From contig NW_014577070.1 in the NCBI RefSeq assembly GCF_000485595.1, forward strand, positions 443,220 through 486,506: DNA of 43,287 bases, read 5' to 3'. This DNA is from Priapulus caudatus. Lineage: Eukaryota > Priapulida > Priapulimorpha > Priapulimorphida > Priapulidae. This document shows positions 21,075 to 35,300 of this stretch, piece after piece (positions within the stretch are counted from its first letter, which is position 1; each line of letters begins with the position of its first letter). The notes under the pieces are model-generated. The model had not been told where the DNA came from. It saw only the letters and a program-made list of their open reading frames with translations, and searched no databases. The position numbers and the translations under genes were made by a program.

Positions 21075-21778
21075 ATACTACACATGCTCGCCCCAAACAC
21101 TATGACTTTTAATCACTAGAATTTAATGACTTCATTAATTGCCTCATTTACTTAGATAGATGGTCGACTACACATATTTCAAATAACGTCTGCCAATACA
21201 GGCAATTTGGGCTAACTCTCCTAGAAAGAGAATTGCTGTAGTAGTTGCATTTTGACTTTTGTAAACATTAGCACGTGCACTCATTACTCATTACGTGACG
21301 TCACATGAAGATTACAGCGCATGCGCTAAATCCATGCGTAAGATTTGTCTATTTTTCTCTGACCATTCCTTGTATTAACCACTGAAACTACTCATTACAT
21401 ACCGTGAACAAGCCTATTACCTTGAAACCTGTCGTTTCCGAAACGAAGAGAATTCCAAGAGAGTGCATGTCAATGCCCAGGAGTAGCTAAAATCGTAAAA
21501 ATCTGGCACACACAAACACACCTATCGGGCTTGTTGTTGTGTTTTGCACCGGCTCTTTGTATCAATCCGCTACTGCGACACATTTTCAAAGCTAAGGCGG
21601 AGCGAATCAATTTTTTTCTGTCGTCTTACGCGCTGTGCAAACTAGCGTCGATACACGCCCTATATTTTTACCAATTCAGTTTCTTGTCGCACAGTCGCGC
21701 GCAATAGTTGGAACTATATTTTGTGCGTAGTCGAGGAGGTGGAAGTGCACCGTGGCACGGCTCAGTCCTGAAGGAAAG

Positions 21779-24206
21779 ATGGCAGAAGAAGGTAAAACAG
21801 CTGCTGCGTCCAGCGAGCCAGCTGGAGAGGAAAAGGCAAGTGAACCGGCGCCAGAACCAGCCAAGGAAATGCGGGCGTGTGTACTTACGGGCTTCGGAGG
21901 CTTGAAAACGGTGAAGGTGCAGAAGAAGCCAGAACCAACGGCTGGAGAGGGAGAAGTCCTCATCAGAGTTCGAGCAGGGTAGGGCAATTTCCATCTGGTA
22001 GTTTTGTAACCTGGTTATCCTACCCTATCGTTTAGCCTGCATATCTGGCAATTAATTCTCCGTGTATAAATATCGAGCTTTTATTACATTTCTTACAGTG
22101 TTTCGTATACGTGCTGGGTTTTTTTCAAATTTTTCAGAGGATTGAATTTCTTGGACTTGATGGTGAGGCAAGGTGCTATTGACAACCCGCCCAAAACTCC
22201 AATCATAATGGGGTTTGAGTGTGCTGGTGAGATAGAAGCAGTTGGAGAGGGAGTCCAAGACTTGAAGGTAAAGTTCACTCCATGTTTTATTCAACTATTG
22301 ACATTCTCAGAAAGGATTTGCATAATGCAGCATCCAGCATTCTTTCAGCAAATATTTCATTAATATAAGGCATACCTACTCTGTTACATAGTAGGTAAAT
22401 CTTATAGTAATGAAAGTTCAGAGTCTCTGTACACTATTAGATAAATTAATCGGATTTACTAATGCTTCCAGTTCTGTCCACTCTATAGTCTATTTCTTTC
22501 AGTTCCATTTCTGTATGAGTATACATTCATACATATGTATCTGTAGGTATGTTCTTGTTTTTACAAGTTATGCCAAAGCTTTGGTAATGCTTCATGAAGC
22601 TGTATATTTACTATGAGCAGAGCTAACTGAGTAGTTGGTTTTTTGTGCCTTGTTGGCAGTTTAGAGAGAGTTGATTAGTAACAATGTATATATCTATACA
22701 GTGCTAGTGTCCAATCTATACAATGTTCAGCCAAATACAATGTATCGATTATACAATTGTATATATTTGGTTATGATCTATCTTTATCTTATGGTTATAT
22801 CTATGTTTATGATCTGGATGTTTCAGATTAGTAACCAATCTATCTTTCTATATATATGTATTATTAGCTCTTGATATATATATAACCCTGTGTGTGTGCA
22901 TGAATGTGTAATTGTTACTAAATAACCCTCATTATAAGTATACCTACTGAATATGATGAAGCCACACCCAGATGTATTGAGACTCAAGAGAGAAGGAAAA
23001 GTCTAACCTTTCCTGATTACTGTAATGTTACTCTACGGCGACCTTCGTGTGTAGTACCCATTGCAGTGAAGTCGAGCATATTTATTCAGCCGTATCCCAA
23101 TTTATTCGGCAAATCCAACTGCGGGTTGATCCCTCTCAGACGCATTATATTGATTAGCCAGTAGGAGGCAGTGAAATGCTGTTAGCTGTTAGCAGCCACC
23201 CCCTGTTCATGAGAAATGCTTTCCTGGACTAGATGCGAAGTATTGACCGTTTCACCATTAAAGGTTGTAACCAATGGTTGTGCTGCATTCTGTATGAAAG
23301 GGTGCATTTTGATATGATGAAAATTTTCTGAAAAAGCTTTGTTTTGTGTCTCATTTTCCAGCAGAAAACTGGAGTAATTCTTGATATAACAATTATGCAG
23401 GGTGAAATTATATATATATATATGTATATATATACATACAATTACATGTGTGCTTGTCTGAATTTCATTTTTCAGTTTAAAAAATGTTAATAGTATATAT
23501 TTATTCATTTCCCCATTTCGCATTATTCAGTTAAATTTATTCCTTGGAAGCACATGTGTAGGCAGATATGTTGTGATTTACCAGAGCTACTATCCAAACG
23601 TACTGCAGCTGTTCCCTTTGCTGCCATGCAGCTACCATGGTGTTCTGGGTAAAATCCTTTGCAAATTTAACCAGATGCAAGGCTTGCATGAATACTGAAT
23701 ATTGCTCTATTATATTTATAGAAATGCATCGAAAAACTGAAATCGTAACATTGTATTCCATTTATATAGTCCCATGGACGTTAAAGACTAATATAAGATT
23801 TTGAGGTTACTCTATATGTATTTGGTGTTAATCATATATATGCTGGATGCGTTCCGTACTGTAAATTACGTTTAGTTATCATCTCGCACATGGCAGTACG
23901 CTACATGTTTAGTCCATCACGCCTCCAACGAAAACTGTTGTGAATTGAAGGTCTACACAGACGGCGCTCCACGTGTTTGCGCTTTGATGTGACCGGCGGT
24001 TAACGGGGTATTACAGATGTTGCGACAGCTAGCCTACCCTGCTTTTCTGTGCGGCCGTGACAAATAGAGAGCTTGGCAGTGATTGCTTGGCAATAAGCTC
24101 CTAACATTTTATTAATCGATAATCAGCTGCACGCAGTGTCGCTTTTATCTCCCCTTCTCCTTCTCTCTTTCACACACGCACACACACACGCACGCACGCA
24201 CGCATG

Positions 24207-24243
<37 letters not shown>

Positions 24244-27200
24244 ATTAATATATAATATAATGATCTCGGCATTTCCTCTTAGCGCGCCTCTGGCCAGTCT
24301 GCATATGATATCCCGAAATAATGCTATCGCAGCACGAGCGATCAATCGCGTGCGTGCGAGCGCTTGTGCTCATCCTCTCACACCTACTATACTTATGTAA
24401 ATTGCGACCTTTTATTCTGGCTGTGTGCGGGCGTGTACGGATATAATAATGAGTTTGCGTGTCAGATCCGCGGATGCGCGGAAAAACTCCTCGTCATCTT
24501 ACAATCTCCAGTCGCGCGATGAGTTTGCAGACTTGCGTGCAGCTACAACTAATCAAGAGCGTATTAAGTATGAGCATATTAAGCGTATTAAGTATAAGCA
24601 TAATTAATACGTTATGGTCTTATGCATCTAATAATTATTGTTTAACGTCATGTCACCAGTGACCGTTATGCTACTGAGTGGGTTAAGGGTGGCGGGATAG
24701 AAGAAACATGCAGCAAGGAAGAGAAAGAAAGAGGAAGGCAAGGTGCAAGTAGGAAAGAATAAAATAAACTGTGCAGAAATCGTCCAGAAAGTTGATAGGA
24801 ACATCGTAAATGAAAACGACTATCATGAGTCTAAAATCTCAAAATTATTTTTGTTAGGTGAAGTTACATGCATAAGTTATACCATTTAACATTACGCCAT
24901 TTTAGTTTTGTCATGGTAATATCAGGTGTGTCGTAATATAGATCTATATTATGCGCTCCTGGTAATATCTATCAATGATGCTTCTGAAAACGTACCACTT
25001 CAAATTTATTAGGACGCGACTGATGGCTGGCTGTTTAACAGTGATTAACTCGGGCTTTGACTGTGTTGAATGCAGGAAGCTTGATGAAACTCCTGCGCTA
25101 CACACATCTAGGGCATCATCAGGGCATTCTCAGTAGGTCAGCACAGATAGAGCTCTAGCTAGGCGCGCAATCCTGGATGTAGATGCAGGTAGTAATGCTG
25201 GTAGCTGTAACCGTCACAGGTAGGGGGAACTACCGCGTGATGACGATGTAGGTAGTGGCAGGTTACGGCACTGTGTATTACAGGTGGTACAGGTAATTTT
25301 CCGTCGGCGGCCTTTGTACATGGATTTGTAATTGAATTACATGCAATAAAGATTTAATAATAATAGTCAGTTATTTCGTTTTACAACGTATTTTTACACT
25401 TTTATTCCATCACTCGAATGTATACATGGAAAGAGCCAACAGCGCTATTGAATCGAGCGATAATCACGGTTTTTAATAATAACTTTAAATCTGGCGCAGC
25501 ATGTTTTGTTTGATTAAGGGATAAAAACACGTCTGTGCACGTAAACCCAGAATCGATTTATTTCACCGCACCCATTGCTGAACGGTTCATTTTGGAGTGT
25601 AATACTCCTAAACGCTTGAGATATATAGGTGGAACCACATGATGTAGATGGCAGGCAGAGCAGTAATGTAACACTATAACCATCGTATCAAGCGCTCTTG
25701 ATCGTATGTATGAGTGAACCACGAGATGAAGATAGAGATTGTAGCAGTATACTGTAACTCTAACCGTTGTATGTTCGTATGAGGGGTGCCATGTGATGTA
25801 GACATAGGTAATAGCAGTAATTATGTAACACTAAACATTGTATGATAACGTATGAGGGAACCACGAGAGGTATAGCAGTAATGTAACACTAAACATTGTA
25901 TCAGGAGTTAATGAGACAAATTTGTCTCATTAACTCCTGATTGTATGTATAAGTGGCCCACGAGATGTAGACAGAGGCAGTATAGCTATAATATAGCACT
26001 ACTGGTTATATGTACAATGGAACAACGTGATGTAGATATAGGTAGTAGAAATAATGTAACACTAACCATTGCATGTATGAGGGAACCACGAGATCTAGAT
26101 AGAGGCAGTAGCAGTGATGTTAACTCTATCCGTTGTATGTACAAGGGACCTAGTAATGTAGAACGAGGCAGTAGCAGTGATGTAACTCTATCAGTTGTAT
26201 GTACAAAGGACCACGTAATGTAGAGAGAGGCAGTAGCAGTAATGTAACTCTATCCGTTGTATGTACAAGGGACCTAGTAATGTAGAACGAGGCAGTAGCA
26301 GGGATGTAACTCTATCAGTTGTATGTACAAGGGATCTAGTAATGTAGAACGAGGCAGTAGCAGTGATGTAACTCTATCAGTTGTATGTACAAGGGACCTA
26401 GTAATGTAGAACGAGGTAGTAGCAGTGATGTAACTCTATCCGTTGTATCTACAAGGGACTACGTAATGTAGAACGAGGTAGTAGCAGTGATGTAACTCTA
26501 TCCGTTGTATCTACAAGGGACCACGTAATGTAGAACGAGGTAGTAGCAGTGATGTAACTCTATCCGTTGTATCTACAAGGGACCACGTAAAACGAGGTAG
26601 TAGCAGTGATGTAACTCTATCCGTTGTATCTACAAGGGACCACGTAATGTAGAACGAGGCAGTAGCAGTGATGTAACACTAAACATTGCAGGGTGCGAAA
26701 TTAGTCCGGAGTCAAATACTCCCTGATTTACTGCCGGACTCCCTGATTTGACATATGCTAGAGTCCGTGTGACTCCCTGAAAATTCTGCTATACTAACTA
26801 GTTCGTTCCAGAGCGGACTCCCTGATTTGACATATGCTAGAGTCCGTGTGACTCCCTGAAAATTCTGCTATACTAACTAGTTCGTTCCAGAGCGCGGCCT
26901 TGCGGAATTACCATATTTTTTTTAGGAAATGGCCCAAGAAAATTTTGCAGACGTGCACCGCAAATGTCCTTTTTGTTAATATCTGCGGTACTACTTATAT
27001 AATGCAGACTCCCTCATTTTGCTGCGGACTCCCTCTTTTTGGTGGTATAGGGAGTCCGTTGGACTCGCTTGTTCAAAAGTTAATTTCTACCCCTGCATTG
27101 TATGTTCATGGAAACCACGTGATTTAGGTGGAGGTATTGACGCGAGCAGTAATGGTAAAGTAAGTCGCTAAACCGTTTCAGGTGGGCGACCACGTGATGG

Positions 27201-30200
27201 CACTGTCGGAGTTCTGCGCCTGGGCGGAGCTGGTTGCCGTGCCGGCGAAGCACGTTTACAAGATGGCGGCCGGCATGACATTCCACGAGGCGGCGGCGAT
27301 CCCGCTGAACTACGCCGTCGCCTACATCATGCTGTTCGAGATCGGCAACCTGCGGGCTGGCAAGTCGGTGCTCGTGCATTCTGTCGGAGGAGGAGTGGTG
27401 AGTGCAGTCCTTATTAACCAGAGTTGTATATAGTTTCTCTCTCTCTCTTTCTCTCTCTCCTCTCTATCTCTCCTCTCTCTCTCTCTCTCTGTAGGGGGGG
27501 GGGCAGGGGGGAGGCAGGTGCTCGTGCATTCTGTCAGAAGAGGAGTGGGGAGTGCAGTCGTTTTTAACCAGAGCCGTAGTCTCTGTGTGTGTGGGGGGAG
27601 GGGGCAGGTGCACGCTCCCAAGATTTTGAATGTTATTCCCAAAAGAAAATGAGAGCATAATAATGATGAATGACCCCGATGGAAGTGCAAGTAATTCGCT
27701 AGTCATCCCTGAAACCCTTGTCATACACCCACCACTGCTACGACACTTCGTGCGCATTGCGTGATGGCTGTGGCCCTCCCTCATTATTGCTTATCTGCAT
27801 CGTGAAATTTTGCTTCACCCTTCCTAGGAATTTACATAGGCTACGGTGCTATTAATATACTAACCCATTACCCCGTCAATTATTAATATCAATACGTAGT
27901 ATTAGTATTCAAGATGTCTAAGTTAAATTTCATCGAGAAAAGTGAATATTAGGACAAGAATCATTTGTCATGCAAAATCGTGGAAATTGACACTAGGTAT
28001 GCTTTATAAACAACGTGTCTGATATATAGAGGTCGGTACGTCGTATAACTAGCTGACCCTCTATGTAAATGACAAAAGTGTCCCATATAAAAAGATGTCC
28101 GTTCGAAAGATGTCGGTGACTGCTAACGCAATGTTGTCTGTGTTATTACATAATCAAGATTTCATCATGGCCGATTGTGCGATTTATTCCCCCGTTTTGT
28201 AAGCTTAGGGATCCGCCCTACTTGCTAGTAGCTATGTCACATAGTTTAGAGGCTGTGCGTCCCAGACTATATATATATATATAGTCTATATATATAGTCT
28301 ATATATATATATGCCGTAGCGGAGGGAAAGCTAGGAAATGTATTGCTATAATAATATGGTTTACATCGTTTGGGACTGTTTTCCACAACAACAGTGGCTT
28401 TCAAATAATTTCGAATCCAAACAGCTTCTTTTGTGCGAGTCTTTTATGCGCACCCATTTTGTGACATCCGTGCAGATGCACATGTAAGCAAGTTTCTTTT
28501 TTAAGTGTTGGCCTTTTCAACGCTGTCTATTGATTTTCAGATTATTTCTTCGTGAGTGGAATGTTTAATTTATGTTGCAAAGGAAATGGATTTGAAGACA
28601 TCGCAGTGTATAAATAATAAATTTAGCCGTAGGCATGCATTTAAAATGAGTCAGTGTATTGGATATTAAAAAGATATTCAAATTAACATTCTGCACTGTA
28701 GGCCTACTTTGAAATTCCATGTAGCAATATCAAAGGAAAACAACAAGTTCATATGAGAATGTGCAATCGGTTGGATAGCTTCAAAATCACAGAGATCATT
28801 GTTGATCATCGTCATTTTAACTGATTTCTTGACATTTGATCTAAGCAGGGCTTGAAACTAACGCTTTCCTGCTCGCTCGAGGCTATAGTAGAAATCGGCC
28901 GTGAGGGCTAGTAGCATGTCTTGGCTGACCAGCCCTGCTGGCGAGTGCCAGTAATACTCAAATCAGCAGCTACGTTTTGTGCAACTGAGCTCATCTGATT
29001 CAAGTATAATATTTAATTTGTGTGTGCAAAAGTCAAATTCATCACAAAATTTCGGCAGGCTTCAATCCTAATGTTTATTTAAATGACATCCCCATGACCA
29101 AAGTGGCAAGCCACAGAATGTATCTCGGATAGTCTATAATCAGCAGCCCATCCCAACAGACTTCCTGTGAGACGATAACTGCTCACCATGCCACTTCAGC
29201 ACCACACAGGCACACTCCAGGGAATTAACGACCTGGTCGATTTTCAGATCACTGTCCCTGCTGGCTAGTGAAGATTTTAGGTTATTTTCAAGCCCGGCTA
29301 AGGGTGTGAAATCTGCAGAGTTTTTTTATCATTCATAAATTCTGGCGCCAGTAACTTCCTGATTATAACCGTACTGACTCCGAACCCCTTTGTGGCTGGG
29401 CCTATAAGGGGTTCAGATTGATTCCTAACGACTTCTAGGTGCGGGTTACGATCTCTGATTACGGAGTCACTAATGTATCATATAACCTGCCCAAATATGT
29501 CATTTATAAACCGGCGTCTGTTCAATGCAGGTAGTTTTACTTTACGACTGCCAGGGGAAATGCCTAAAATGTCTTTTATAGACAGGTGTCCGTTCTATAG
29601 GGGCGTGTGCAATCACAGAGTTGACAGTACCGCTTCAAGAAACGTCATAGCTGATAATAATAGGCGTAATGCTTTTAATTAGTCTAATCAAGTCATTAAT
29701 TCTATTGTTGAGAACTCCACCTACAATATTTCATTTAGTTTGACCCGTTGATACGAGTCCCGTAGCGGCACGGCTGTAGTTTGGATATTGTAAACCTAAA
29801 AACGCAAACGAATCTCAGGATTGTATTGGAAATAAATGTATAGTTTGCTGGTTCCGACTTGCCATATGGACTGTGTACAGCTAGTCACGTTCCCCTGTGA
29901 AAATTGCGACCGTTGTAAATTAAGTGTAGGCTTAATTTGTTGTGTCTGACTTTTCATATGGGCTGTCAGCAGCTAGTAACGTTTCTCTGTGGAAATTACG
30001 GCCGTTGCTAAGTGTTAACATAGTTTGTTGTGTCAGACTTTCCATATGAGCTGTGTACAGATCGATAATCACGTCCCCTGTGAAAATTACGGCCATTGCA
30101 AATAAGTGTAGGTATAGTTTTTTGTCTCTGACTTGCCATATGGGCTGTCTGCAGCTAGTCACATTTCCCTGTATATAGTGGGCATTATTTTCCACCAGAC

Positions 30201-32319
30201 AGCAGCAGCAGCAGGAGCAGCAGAATCCATACAGTCTCGGCAGCAAGGCGTCGCCTGGCTTCGTGTCTCGACAGCCTGCACGTCACGTGGGCGTGAAGTT
30301 TTTCCCTGTGATTCACCACGTGTCTGCGCTTCCGAATGTGCGCAGACGCCGCCGCCCCCGCCCCGCCCCGCCCCGCCCTCCGCAATCACAGGCATTTCTG
30401 CGAGAGTGATCACGGCTTGCTGAATGAACGAAAGCGTCGTTAATGATTATTGTACAATGTCTAGTCAATGTCAGCGCGTAGAACGCCTGTACTCGTCTAT
30501 AGAACGCACAACCTATCTATACAGGATGCCATTTCGGAGAGGGGGGTCCCACGAGTCATCTTTCTATATGGGTGTAACGGTATAATGTCAAAGATGTCTT
30601 ATAGAGAACGTAACATTAAACACGGGCGGACGATGCTGTGTCGTAGAGTGACAGGATGCTTGTCTTTGCTGCAAAGGAGTGTTCGGCTGAAGTTGGGTGA
30701 AATTATCGATTAGCGTTGTATATAATGGCTGTGCAGTTAAACCTGCATATAAGGGCCAATCACCTAGAAACGTCTACACTAGACAGGCGTTCATTTTATA
30801 ACTGCTACGAAGGGTAAATGCCAAACGTGTACGTTTTAGGTGTCCGGTCGATAACCCAGGTTTGACTGTACATGCCAGAAAGGGCCCTTATACAAAACTA
30901 TAAAATTTCTGCTGCGTAGTACTAACAGGTTGATTATTCAGACATTCGGCGTTTTGAACATGATGAGTGTACCATTTTAATACACGTTAGTAAATCCCCC
31001 CTTCCAAGAAAATCGTTTCCGACACGATTTGCACAATCGCGAATGTTGATCATTTCTGATTTCTAATCTAATAGCAAAGTAGGAATGTGAAGTGTTTACG
31101 CATAACTATAAGCGTGCAAGAACACGCCTAACATCCCTAAATACTGTCTCAAGTTAATGTTAACGAAACGTGTTCATGGCAGTTAGTTTCTAAGCGCTCT
31201 TGTAATTCTTAGCAGTGCCAAATACCTAGGTGAAACTAGAGATTTCAGTCTTCGAATTTAGCCGGATGTCCGATGCCCGAGACGTGTAGAAATCTCGGCG
31301 GGCATGTAAACATTGCAAGCTTACTTGCCCGACGGGCTCCTGCTTTAAAAACGCATAAACTATAATACAACTGGCCATTAACTAAAGGTTTTTAATTTAA
31401 AATCACGAAATGTTATCACCGGAAACGAATGGCGTCTAGAAGTTGTCTGATATACACTTCTTTACTCGATATTACAGAAATATTCCTGCGAAATATAGGG
31501 GCAACTATAATGTCATTCGGGCATGTACATTTTACAGAATATTTGCCCGAAGGTCAAGTGGCTCAAAAAGATTTCCGTGAAAATGTCAGAGATATGGACA
31601 ATATTGCAAATTGCTTAGGGAATGTACTTGTTAACACTGTGCTTCGCCATTAACTAAGTATATGGATTGACCCTCAATAAATAATATACGTCGTGGATGT
31701 GGAATGCACGATGTATGTATGCTCAGTGGGTGTAATTCGTTCAGGAACGCTTTGGTTTCACTTCATCTCACTTCGCTATCGCAACCAAGCTTTTAACCTT
31801 ATAATGCAGCACCGCAGACCGAGACGGGCAGGAGTATAGCTGTAGATTTCTATATACACATGAGGAGATAATAAAAGCAAATGTCCTGTTGTAGAATATT
31901 GAATAATATGAATTTCATAACTTGTTTAAAATGGTCACTGTTTACGTTCAGCCCAGGAAAACTTTTTTTTAACTTTTCTGGAATACACAGACAGCACACA
32001 ACGTGATATTGTGCGAAGTGTGCCCGCACACGCGTATAATATTCTAATATTACTTCGTGTTTGCTATTAAAATCCATGTAATGCTATCATATTCATATTG
32101 GCGCTGGTAAAGGTGCTGACCGTGAACACGTACGTCAATGACGTATCACATCGCCCCTATATTATATCGTTACAATTCGTCTCAATTTATCATCACGCAA
32201 TTTTCAAATGGCACGATTTGCGAATAGCATGCATTCGTTGAATAGAGAGCGGCTGCGCTATTTTTAGATCATTATTATTGTTCTCATTATAATCGGTGTT
32301 CTCCTTCACTCTGTCTCCC

Positions 32320-32394
<75 letters not shown>

Positions 32395-35300
32395 TTCTCT
32401 GCATCCCTCGCTCTCGGCCTCTTCTCTCTCTGCTTCTCTCGCTCTCTCTCTGCCTCTCTCTGCCTCTCTCTTTCTCCTTCTCTCGCTCTCTGCCTCTTTC
32501 ACTCTCTCTGCGTCTCTTCCTCTCTCTGCCCCCTCTCTCTCTGCTTCTCTGTCTCTGCCTCTCTCTCTCTCTCTGCCTCTCTCTCTCTCTCTGCCTTGTT
32601 CTCTGCCTCTCTTTCTGCCCCTCTCTCTGCTTCTCTGTCACTGCCTCTCTCTCTCTCTGCCTCTCTCTGTCTCTCTGCTCTCTCTCTCTCTCTGCCTCTC
32701 TCTCTTTCTGCCTTCTCTCTGCCTCTCTCTCTGCCCCTCTCTCTGCTTCTCTGTCACTGCCTCTCTCTCTCTGCCTCTCTCTTTTTCTGCTTCTCTCTGC
32801 CTCTCTCTCTGCCCCTCTCTCTGCTTCTCTGTCACTGCCTCTCTCTCTCTGCCTCTCTCTTTTTCTGCTTCTCTCTGCCTCTCTCTCTGCCCCTCTCTCT
32901 GCTTCTCTGTCACTGCCTCTCTCTCTCTGCCTCTCTCTTTTTCTGCTTCTCTCTGCCTCTCTCTCTGCCTCTCTCTCTNNNNNNNNNNNNNNNNNNNNNN
33001 NNNNNNNNNNNNNNNNNNNNNNNNNNNNNNNNNNNNNNNNNNNNNNNNNNNNNNNNNNNNNNNNNNNNNNNNNNNNNNNNNNNNNNNNNNNNNNNNNNNN
33101 NNNNNNNNNNNNNNNNNNNNNNNNNNNNNNNNNNNNNNNNNNNNNNNNNNNNNNNNNNNNNNNNNNNNNNNNNNNNNNNNNNNNNNNNNNNNNNNNNNNN
33201 NNNNNNNNNNNNNNNNNNNNNNNNNNNNNNNNNNNNNNNNNNNNNNNNNNNNNNNNNNNNNNNNNNNNNNNNNNNNNNNNNNNNNNNGTGTGTGTGTGTG
33301 TGTGTGTGTTTGTGTGTGTGTGCGTGTGTGTATATATCCATATATATGCATGCTGGAACGATGGGTGTTGTTGAATCAGACACCGTGCAAATAATGCACG
33401 GTGGTCCTTCACTTGGTTCGCTGCACCGCCGAACATATAAATGGAGGGTAATTTGGCGGGAAGCGACACAGATCCGAGAATGTAAAAAATCACGTCTTGC
33501 TGTTGAGCGTGCAAAAGTATCGGAAATAGTTCGTTACCATTGGATATAACCATAATCACTTATTAAGCGCGATCTTAATTGTCTTAAAAGGAGGCTGTGT
33601 AAGCACATTATACACGCTTCATTATCTTACTCAAGATAGCACCTAATGCGCTGTTAAGTTTTTAGACGGATATAAACCATGTCGACACTTTTTATGCTGA
33701 GCTGGCTACGCACCCGTAATGCGCATGCCTGATGATTACTTTCATAGCCGCAATCATTTCATCTCGCGTTAGCGGCGTGGTGGATATTAAAATATTTCCG
33801 TCGCCGCATAGGCTATAGTTATTCCGACCAGCAGTATTTTAACATTTTTCGTGACGTACAGCGGCTCTGTTTGAATACGTTGCGCAGCTTGCAGGCAATG
33901 CGACAGAAGATGATGGTTGGGGTGGGGGGGGGAGAATGGTTGTTGTGGCGGATATCTGGCGGACGTGCGGTCTCGGTGCGTGTATACGGGCTCGTCTGTC
34001 ATATAGGATATATAGGCGACAACCTGCGGCCGGTATTTACTTGATTCAATACGTGTATCAACTCTGGCGAGAGGTTCCTTCCTCGTTCGTTATAAACGCG
34101 GCGAATAATGTGTCTACAGTGTAACCAGCCAGCATTCTCGGTTCGGCACTGATCTTTACTTTACGATCAATAGCCGTATCGGCTTGAATGAACCGCAAAA
34201 CAGGAATTGCAGTTCGTGCGTGCGTGAGTGCGCGTGTATGTGCGTGCGTGCGTGCGCGTGTATGTGCGTGCGTGCGTGCGCGTGTGTGTGCCAGCGTGCG
34301 TGCGTGCGTGCGTAGATCTTGATCTAGTTCAGGGAGCAGGATGTTTTTGGCATGTATAGTCTCGTCTTGCCGCAAACGTGGTTACGGAAAGTGAAAATTT
34401 ACCTGACGTCAGATCGCTGCGTTGACGATGGCGCTGTAACGGGGGGCTCTGCTGTTATTTATTGGCAAACTGTTAGCATCGTAGTTCTTCGTACAATAAT
34501 ATCCGTTTACGCCGAGATGTGAAACCAAGTCGAGTTAAGTTTCATTTCGTGTAGATACGTCGGGAGACACCCGACTGTGTGTGGCTCGTGATCGTATTAC
34601 TGTCCTAAGCCTTGCGTTGTGTATTCCTTGCTTCGTATTAATTGTATAATTGCATTAATTTCCAAACCCAATTCGTTCGTGTTGCATTTCCGCTCGAAGG
34701 AAAAGCGATCACACAAATAAATTCACAAGTCCAAAAGTGAGCTTCTACGCACAAGAATTTATTGCTGCTCACAACACACACATGAGCAAGAATCCCAACA
34801 TCCAATAGTCTAACACATGAATCGTAAATGTGCGTGCAATTGGAAACTCAAGAGCTCCCAAGGTGTGGTCATATATATATGACCAGCGAGGTGACGTCAC
34901 ATAAGGGGTCCCCAAGGCCACTGCAGGCCGAAAGGCGTCCCCTCGCCACTCGCATGTGGCGCACTGCACCACTTCGCGTACGTACGTGTCTACATCCAGG
35001 TTTGCATCTACCCAGTTTCGCCACACAGGCGCGGCCTTGGCTAGTGTACGCGTACTCAACATGCCATAAGAAAATGTACAATGTGAGAAGAGCTATTAAT
35101 TTCTCCAACAACAATTTGATTTTAAAAACGATAAAACTCCACGCACTGTTACAAATGCAACGTAAGGTGGCTGCAGGTTTCGCAAGGTAAACGTCTGTGG
35201 CATGTGTGCTACAAATTTTGTGAGTCAGTGGGCGAGGTGTGCCTCAGCGGGGTGCAGGTTATTCTGCAATAGATATTTGTAGATTAATGAAATGCGGTTG

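Larger units (their letters stand above)
25630..27150. repeat. About 62-bp minisatellite array in VAT1 intron 2
   Basis: Tandem copies of a unit near 62 bp containing GTAACTCTATCCGTTGTATG, TACAAGGGACC and TAATGTAGAACGAGGCAGTAGCAGTGA. Copies are diverged to the left (25630-26090) and highly uniform from 26140 to 26680. The array is split by a 407-bp transposon at 26689-27095, and one more partial unit (CATTGTATGTTCATGGAAACCACGTGAT...) continues after it, up to just before the exon 3 acceptor. One left-hand unit holds a 42-bp perfect palindrome. Confidence 0.85.

Noticed and set aside
32296-33549. 417-residue frames through the gap region, both strands
   Set aside because: CT microsatellite and N bases read as Ser/Leu or Arg/Glu repeats.
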